Shown in pieces: positions 59,114 through 64,000 of a DNA stretch of 64,000 nucleotides (its first letter is position 1; each line of letters begins with the position of its first letter). The notes below the pieces were generated by a model, which ran no database searches, was not told the DNA's origin, and saw only the letters and a program-made list of their open reading frames with translations. Both the position numbers and the translations under genes were made by a program. The stretch lies in assembly GCA_965221725.1 (NCBI GenBank), contig OZ244909.1, positions 3,224,001 through 3,288,000 on the forward strand. The letters run 5' to 3'. This DNA comes from HK1 sp965221725 (lineage in GTDB: Bacteria > Pseudomonadota > Gammaproteobacteria > HK1).

Positions 59114-60409
59114 CTACCAGCGGCGCTCGAACCGTCGTCGCAGGACGAATGCAAGCGCATTCATGGTGATGAGGAACGCGAGCAGCACCATGATGGCGGC
59201 GGACGTGCGCTCCACGAACGCCCGTTCCGGGCTGTCCGCCCAGAGGAAAATCTGCACCGGCAGCACCGTCGAAGGGTCGAGCGGGCCGCCGGGGATATCG
59301 ACGATGAACGCTACCATGCCGATCATCAGCAGCGGCGCGGACTCTCCGAGCGCCTGGGCCATGCCGATGATCGTCCCGGTCAGCATCCCGGGCATCGCGA
59401 GCGGCAGGACGTGGTGGGTGATCGTCTGCATCTTCGACGCGCCCATCCCGAGCGCGGCCTCGCGGATGGAGGGCGGAACGGACTTCAGCGCGGCGCGGCT
59501 CGCGATGATGATGATGGGCAGGGTCATCAGGGTCAGCACCAGCCCCCCGACCAGGGGCGCGGAGCGCGGCAGCCCGAAGAAGTTGATGAACACCGAGAGC
59601 CCGAGCAGCCCGAAGATGATGGACGGCACCGCAGCAAGGTTGTTGATGTTCACCTCGATGAGGTCCGTGAGGCGGTTGGTCGGCGCGAACTCCTCCAGGT
59701 AGACGGCGGCCGCGACCCCGATGGGGAACGACAGCGCCAGGGTGACCAGCAGGGTGTAGAGCGAGCCGACGGCGGCGCCCCGGATCCCCGCAAGTTCCGG
59801 CTCGCGCGAATCGCCGGCGGTGAAGAACGCGGTGTTGAACCGCTTCTCGATCCGTCCCGCCTCTTCGAGCGCCTCGACCCACCCGATCTGGTTGTCCTTG
59901 ACCCGCCGCTCGATCTGCGGCGCATCGCGGTCGATATGGCCCTTGACGAGCATGTCGATGTCGTCGTCCGCGGGCACCCGGATGCGTTCGGTACGGCCGA
60001 CGAGCCCGGGGTCGGCGAGCAGCCGTTCGCGGATCATGAACGCCGCGCCCGAACTCACGATGCCGTACAGCGTGCGCTTGTCCTTGCGGCCCTTCACATC
60101 CGGGAACATGTCCCGCATCGTCTTCCTGACCAGCCCGGGATAGTTCGCGCCCGACAGCGCCTCCGGGTCCCGGGCTTCGCCGAGGCCGAGCACCTCCGGA
60201 TCGTAGGTGACCTCCAGCACGATGTACGTCTGCTGGAACGCGGTGTAGCCGTTGCCGATGATGCTCGTGAACAGGGCCGCGAGGGCGAGGATCGCAAGCG
60301 CGATCGCGACGATCCCGTACGCCCGGAAGCGGCGTTCCGCCGCGCGCCGCCTGGCCAGTCGCCGCGCCATCGCATCGCTGGTGTGTACGCTCGCGCCCAT
60401 CGGGGTCAT
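59114..60409 (-). CDS. pstA: phosphate ABC transporter permease PstA
   Basis: 431 residues; longer than E. coli PstA because of an N-terminal domain (about 30-200) seen in many alpha/gamma relatives. Membrane core: 'VGSLYTLLVTLALSFPIGVA', 'NLAAVPSIIFGLLGLSVFIN', EAA loop 'SIREAALGMGASKMQTITHH', 'GTIIGMAQALGESAPLLMIG'. Start ATG 60409. 15 bp after pstC. Confidence 0.93.
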   Translation of the reverse strand: MTPMGASVHTSDAMARRLARRRAAERRFRAYGIVAIALAILALAALFTSIIGNGYTAFQQTYIVLEVTYDPEVLGLGEARDPEALSGANYPGLVRKTMRDMFPDVKGRKDKRTLYGIVSSGAAFMIRERLLADPGLVGRTERIRVPADDDIDMLVKGHIDRDAPQIERRVKDNQIGWVEALEEAGRIEKRFNTAFFTAGDSREPELAGIRGAAVGSLYTLLVTLALSFPIGVAAAVYLEEFAPTNRLTDLIEVNINNLAAVPSIIFGLLGLSVFINFFGLPRSAPLVGGLVLTLMTLPIIIIASRAALKSVPPSIREAALGMGASKMQTITHHVLPLAMPGMLTGTIIGMAQALGESAPLLMIGMVAFIVDIPGGPLDPSTVLPVQIFLWADSPERAFVERTSAAIMVLLAFLITMNALAFVLRRRFERRW

Positions 60410-60424
60410 CCGCGGTTTCCGGGA

Positions 60425-61816
60425 TCAGTCGTACTGTTCGCGGTACTTGCGCACCACCCGCAGCGCAATGACATTGAGACAGAGCGTGACCACGAACAGG
60501 ACGAGCCCGAGCGCGAACGCGGCGAGCGTCTTGGGGCTGTCGAACTCCTGGTCGCCCACCAGCAGGGTGACGATCTGCACCGTCACCGTGGTCACCGCCT
60601 GGAGCGGATTGGCGGTCAGGTTGGCGGCAAGGCCGGCCGCCATCACCACGATCATCGTCTCCCCGATGGCGCGCGAGATCGCCAGCAGCAACCCGCCCAC
60701 GATGCCGGGCAGGGCAGCCGGCAACACCACCTGCCGGATCGTCTCCGACCGGGTCGCCCCCAACCCGTAGGAACCGTCGCGCAGCGCCTGCGGCACGGCG
60801 TTGATGACGTCGTCGGACAGCGACGAGACGAAGGGGATGATCATCACCCCCATCACGAGCCCGGCCGCAAGCGCGCTCTCGCTCGCCACGTCCAGCCCGA
60901 TGATCGAACCCGTGTCCCGGATGACCGGGGCCACGATCAGGGCCGCGAAGAAGCCGTACACGACGGTGGGGATGCCGGCGAGGATCTCGAGGACCGGCTT
61001 CGCGACCGAGCGGAACGCCGGCGTCGCGTACTCGGCGAGGTAGATGGCCGCGAACAGCCCGATGGGCGCGGCGACGGTCATCGCGATGAACGAGATGAGC
61101 AGGGTGCCCGCGAACAGGGGAATGGCGCCGAACGCGCCGGACGACCCCACCTGATCCTCCCGGATCGCCATCTGCGGGCTCCAGTCGAGACCGAGCAGGA
61201 AGTCCGCGATGGGAACGTGCCCGAAGAAACGAACCGCCTCGAACAGCACCGAGAGCACGATGCCGAGGGTGGTGAAGACCGCGACCGTCGAGCTGGCGAT
61301 GAGCAGGACCCGGACGATTTGCTCCACCTGGTTCCGCGCGCGCAGTGACGGTGACACCCGCCGCCACGCGAGACCCGCCCCGGCGATCGCGACACAGAGC
61401 ACGACGACTGCGGACGCGGCGGCCGCGGTGCGCTTCAGCTCCAGGTAGTGGTCGGCGGCGGCACGCAGCTCCGGGACCACCTCGCCGGAGACGATGTTGC
61501 CCTGCGCCAGGTTGCGGATGTCGTTGACCACGAGGTTCAGGCGTTCGGGCGGCAGCGCCCGGATCTCCGCGGAGAGATCGGCAACCACGAGGCTCTCGAC
61601 TATCGACGACTCGAACGACACCCACAGACCGAATACGACGACCGCCGGAAGCGCGCACCACAACGCAGTGAGGCTTCCGTAGTAGCCCGGCCGCGAGTGC
61701 AGGTGCTTCGTGCCGCCGCCGCTCGCGGCCGCGACGGCGAAGGCGCGCCGCCGGCCCAGATGGAACGCGGCGGCGCTGAGCGCGAGAAGGGCAAGGACGA
61801 GGGCGGGAGCGGGCAT
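60425..61816 (-). CDS. pstC: phosphate ABC transporter permease PstC
   Basis: 463 residues, also with an N-terminal extension (about 1-150) before the core 'GAFGAIPLFAGTLLISFIAM', 'EILAGIPTVVYGFFAALIVA', EAA loop 'ALRDGSYGLGATRSETIRQV' and 'ISRAIGETMIVVMAAGLAAN'. ATG 61816 chosen as the first with a following signal-anchor helix. Two repeats separate it from pstS. Confidence 0.93.
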   Translation of the reverse strand: MPAPALVLALLALSAAAFHLGRRRAFAVAAASGGGTKHLHSRPGYYGSLTALWCALPAVVVFGLWVSFESSIVESLVVADLSAEIRALPPERLNLVVNDIRNLAQGNIVSGEVVPELRAAADHYLELKRTAAAASAVVVLCVAIAGAGLAWRRVSPSLRARNQVEQIVRVLLIASSTVAVFTTLGIVLSVLFEAVRFFGHVPIADFLLGLDWSPQMAIREDQVGSSGAFGAIPLFAGTLLISFIAMTVAAPIGLFAAIYLAEYATPAFRSVAKPVLEILAGIPTVVYGFFAALIVAPVIRDTGSIIGLDVASESALAAGLVMGVMIIPFVSSLSDDVINAVPQALRDGSYGLGATRSETIRQVVLPAALPGIVGGLLLAISRAIGETMIVVMAAGLAANLTANPLQAVTTVTVQIVTLLVGDQEFDSPKTLAAFALGLVLFVVTLCLNVIALRVVRKYREQYD

Positions 61817-61950
61817 GGTTCGGGGTCGGGCAAGTCTTCGTTGACAGGGCATGCACTCGGTCGTTTCCGTTCCCCCCGGCGTCGGCCGCAACCACCGCCG
61901 GCGCCGCCCTTCCCGGCCGGAGGCGATTCCCCGAGGGCCGCCGCCCTTAG

Positions 61951-62125
61951 CCCGCATTTCTCACCAGGTCACGGCTGCGGACCCGGATCTGACTGCATTG
62001 GCTGCGTTGAACACGGCCCGGGTGCTCGACGTACTGTCAAGTACGACTGCGCGCCCGGACTCGCGTTCGCCTTGCCAATGCAGCCCTCTCCGCGCCCTCG
62101 CTCGCAACCTGGTGAGAAATGCGGG
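61951..62125 (+). repeat. 175-bp inverted-repeat element, family B, with 4-bp target duplication
   Basis: Ends CCCGCATTTCTCACCAGGTC and its exact complement, flanked by TTAG on both sides (61947-61950 and 62126-62129). Interior contains a short hairpin around CGTACTGTCAAGTACG. It lies between pstS and pstC. Confidence 0.92.
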
Positions 62126-62130
62126 TTAGA

Positions 62131-62304
62131 CCGGAAATTTCACCGATTCCCGGCTGCGGGCCCGGATCCGGCTGCTTTCGCGGCGTTGAATGCGGCCAGG
62201 GTGCTCGACGTACCTGTGGGTACGCCTGCGCGCCCCGACCCGCGCTCGCCTTGCGAAACCAGCCATCTGCGCACCCTCGCTTCGCGAAGCGGTGACATTT
62301 CCGG
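62131..62304 (+). repeat. 174-bp inverted-repeat element, family B', next to the family-B copy
   Basis: Ends CCGGAAATTTCACCGATTCC and the near-complement of CCGGAAATGTCACCGCTTCG. The interior parallels family B (GGCTGCGGGCCCGGATCCGG, GCTCGACGTACC, GGTACGCCTGCGCGCC), with the GTAC hairpin arms kept although the loop differs. It starts 1 bp after the TTAG of the neighbouring element and ends 18 bp before the pstS stop side. Confidence 0.85.
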
Positions 62305-62322
62305 GCTGGCCCGCGCGAGTGA

Positions 62323-63354
62323 TCAGAGGCTCAGGTTCGCCAGGTTCTTCACGTCCGTGGCGAACTTCATTCGCTCGTCATCCGTCATGGGAATCATTCC
62401 CTTGTCGGTGAGGTAGCCGTCTTCGCCCCAGGCCTTGTCGCTGGTGAACTCGGCCAGGAACTCCTCGATTCCCGGAATCGCGCCGACATGCGCCTTCTTC
62501 ACGTAGAAGTAGAGCGATCGGGAGACCGGGTAGTCCTGCGCGGCGATGTTCTCGAAGGTTGGCTCCACCCCGTCGACCACGGACCCCTGGATCCGGTCGG
62601 AGTTCTGGTCGAGGAAGCTGTAGCCGAACACGCCGAACGCGGCGGGGTTGGCGTCGAGCTTCTGCACGATGAGGTTGTCGTTCTCGCCCGCTTCGACGTA
62701 GCCGCCGTCCTCGCGCACGGTGTGGCAGGTGGCCTTGTACTGCTTGCCGTGCGCTTTCTTCATCGCCCTGATCCAGCCGATCGCCTTGCAACCGCCTTCG
62801 AGGCCGAGCTCGGCGAAGGCGTCGCGGGTGCCGGAGGTCGGCGGCGGGCCGAGCACCTCGATCTTCGCATCGGGCAGGGAGGGGTCGATCTCGCTCCACT
62901 TCGTGTACGGATTGGGGACCAGGGTCTCGCCGCCGTTCGGGTCCGGCACGTCCCTGGCCAGCGCGAGGAAGATCTGCTCGCGGGTAATCCGCACCGGATC
63001 GGATTTCCGGGAGTTCGCGAACACGATGCCGTCATAGCCGATCTTCACCTCGATGACCTCGTTCACCCCGTTGGCGGCGCACTTCTCGACCTCGCTCGCC
63101 TTGATGCGCCGCGAGGCGTTGGTGATGTCGGGGTGCTCCACGCCCACGCCGGCGCAGAACAGCTTGAGGCCGCCACCGGAGCCGGTGGACTCGATCTTCG
63201 GGGTCCTGAAATCGGTGGTCTTGCCGAACTGCTCCGCCACCACCGTGGCGAAGGGGTAGACGGTCGAGGAGCCGACGATGCTGATGTAGTCGCGGGCCTG
63301 GACCGGCCCCGCAACGGCGGTCGCCACCGCCGCCAGGATGAGCGTACGCTTCAT
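62323..63354 (-). CDS. pstS: phosphate-binding protein PstS
   Basis: 343-residue periplasmic phosphate receptor. Signal peptide MKRTLILAAVATAVAGPVQA, then 'ISIVGSSTVYPFATVVAEQF', 'IESTGSGGGLKLFCAGVG' and 'GPPPTSGTRDAFAELGLEGG', the phosphate-contact loops. ATG 63354 lies 9 bp after GGAG; an ATG at 63363 overlaps that site and is less likely. First gene of the operon behind a Pho-box promoter. Confidence 0.95.
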   Translation of the reverse strand: MKRTLILAAVATAVAGPVQARDYISIVGSSTVYPFATVVAEQFGKTTDFRTPKIESTGSGGGLKLFCAGVGVEHPDITNASRRIKASEVEKCAANGVNEVIEVKIGYDGIVFANSRKSDPVRITREQIFLALARDVPDPNGGETLVPNPYTKWSEIDPSLPDAKIEVLGPPPTSGTRDAFAELGLEGGCKAIGWIRAMKKAHGKQYKATCHTVREDGGYVEAGENDNLIVQKLDANPAAFGVFGYSFLDQNSDRIQGSVVDGVEPTFENIAAQDYPVSRSLYFYVKKAHVGAIPGIEEFLAEFTSDKAWGEDGYLTDKGMIPMTDDERMKFATDVKNLANLSL

Positions 63355-63460
63355 GGATGGCATCTCCGAAACTGAGGGGGTTGGAGCCGGATTTCTCGCC
63401 AGTTCCCGGCAAGACTCGGAGAACCGCTCAGGCCTGCGTGGTTTCGGTTCAAGGGCTTGC

Positions 63461-63522
63461 CGGAAATGCGGTCGAATGCTCGTTTCCCTTGCGTATGCAT
63501 GGACGCGCATTTCGCACCAGGT
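63461..63522 (+). repeat. family C repeat plus a family-B left end in the pstS leader
   Basis: AAATGCGGTCGAATGCTCG ... GGACGCGCATTTCGCACCAG matches 10811-10869; it continues into AGGTCACGGCTGCG, the beginning of family B. It would be transcribed in the ~280-nt pstS leader. Apart from this and the promoter, 63364-63643 shows nothing. Confidence 0.4.
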
Positions 63523-63643
63523 CACGGCTGCGCTCTCGACAGGCTGAGAAGTCCGGGTCAGGAAGAAAGGTCTGGTGTGACTCCGGAGGCCGAAGAGTGC
63601 GGGCGAGCACTATCGCCAAGCCGCCTCGACCTTCTGACGACGC

Positions 63644-63699
63644 TTTATATCCCCATCCCATGACAACCATCGGTCATGAATTTGACATGCATGTGACAG
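63644..63699 (-). promoter_or_regulatory. Pho-box promoter of pstSCAB-phoU
   Basis: On the minus strand, 7-bp units spaced by 4 bp read CTGTCAC (63693-63699), ATGTCAA (63682-63688), ATGACCG (71-77) and TTGTCAT (63660-63666); three of four fit the PhoB half-site CTGTCAT. A -10 hexamer TATAAA (63644-63649) follows after 10 bp, as in PhoB-activated promoters. The box overlaps the hrpA start on the other strand. Confidence 0.75.
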
Positions 63700-64000
63700 C
63701 GATTCCGGCCGACCTCCCCATCGCCGCGCACGCGCCGCGCATCGCGCGCGCGGTGGCGGAGCATCCGGTCACCCTGGTGGTCGGGGCGACCGGCTCGGGC
63801 AAGAGCACCCAGCTCGCGAAGATCTGCCTCGCGGCAGGGCGGGGCACCGGCGCGATGATCGGCCACACCCAACCCCGGCGGATTGCCGCGCGCAGCGTGG
63901 CGGCCCGCATTGCGTCGGAGCTTGGCGCGGACCGCGGCCGGCTCGTCGGCTGGCAGGTGCGGTTTCGCCGGCACACCGCGCCAGAGACCCGCATCAAGCT
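63693..64000 (+). CDS. hrpA: ATP-dependent RNA helicase HrpA (DEAH), N-terminal part
   Basis: About 102 codons are visible before the window ends. 'LVVGATGSGKSTQLAKICLA' is motif I, 'HTQPRRIAARSVAARIASEL' motif Ia and 'RLVGWQVRFRRHTAPETRIK' the following HrpA segment. The GTG at 63693 is the only sensible start; an ATG two bases upstream is closed by TGA at once. Divergent from pstS and overlapped by the Pho box. Confidence 0.88.
   Translation, partial: MTAIPADLPIAAHAPRIARAVAEHPVTLVVGATGSGKSTQLAKICLAAGRGTGAMIGHTQPRRIAARSVAARIASELGADRGRLVGWQVRFRRHTAPETRIK

Noticed and set aside
57884..61348. A 1154-codon plus-strand open frame across the pst genes
   Set aside because: It runs antisense through pstB, pstA and pstC and has the Arg/His/Asp/Gly-rich composition of a shadow frame. 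No known domain.

Overview
The window is very GC-rich and reads as chromosome of a Gram-negative proteobacterium. Supporting markers are a pspF-pspABC phage-shock locus with a sigma-54 promoter, the prs-rplY-pth-ychF block, a moeA-moaE pair, phaA-phaB, glutathione-dependent formaldehyde oxidation, TRAP and polyamine transporters, and a complete pstSCAB-phoU operon. I lean to a gammaproteobacterium-like lineage, but no rRNA or tRNA gene is present to fix this. Layout: 1-2.6 kb, TRAP transporter dctPQM (running off the left edge). 2.9-5.8 kb, a 2-hydroxyacid dehydrogenase and a gamma-glutamyltransferase. 6.1-9.9 kb, a tightly coupled operon of two unknown small proteins, a DUF1116 (AllG/YlbE-like) protein and an FdrA (AllF-like) protein. 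10-14 kb, a Calx-beta-like secreted protein, a Uma2-type nuclease-fold protein and a photolyase among mosaic repeats. 14-16.5 kb, fghA and the class III alcohol dehydrogenase. 16.8-19.7 kb, a nitrate/sulfonate/THI5-type ABC importer. 20-22.5 kb, an acetyltransferase, an HNH endonuclease and an enoyl-CoA hydratase. 22.8-27 kb, two adjacent insertion sequences that truncate potA; potC and potB follow, then a potD with an in-frame stop. 30-36 kb, a TIM-barrel/phosphoribosyltransferase fusion, FmdB, the psp locus and a peroxiredoxin-like gene whose in-frame TGA sits at the redox cysteine (probable selenoprotein). 36-43 kb, YqaA, dapA, a zinc-type operon (DUF2796, ABC ATPase, permease, DUF3299) diverging from an EmrB-like exporter across a probable Zur box. 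43-51 kb, prs-rplY-pth-ychF, moeA-moaE and phaA-phaB. 51-57 kb, a small unknown protein, a Nudix hydrolase, a Fic protein, a broken vapBC-like remnant, a dipeptide epimerase and MtfA. 57-63.7 kb, pstSCAB-phoU with a Pho-box promoter, diverging from hrpA at the right edge. Two themes run across the window. First, it is seeded with short non-coding repeats bearing terminal inverted repeats (about 50-230 bp, several families). One 175-bp family has the same ends as the IS1380-type element here, and copies sit in the gaps of the pst operon. Second, several conserved enzymes carry in-frame tandem-repeat or low-complexity insertions (fghA, fdrA, ggt, adhC, DUF3299, pstB, potC) while keeping their catalytic residues. 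The most interesting single loci are the probable UxxC selenoprotein (35297-35950), the 74-bp triplicated stop/start junction between the DUF1116 and fdrA genes (8055-8235), and a Tn5-like transposase carrying a DruA/DUF4338-like N-terminal domain (22804-25134).
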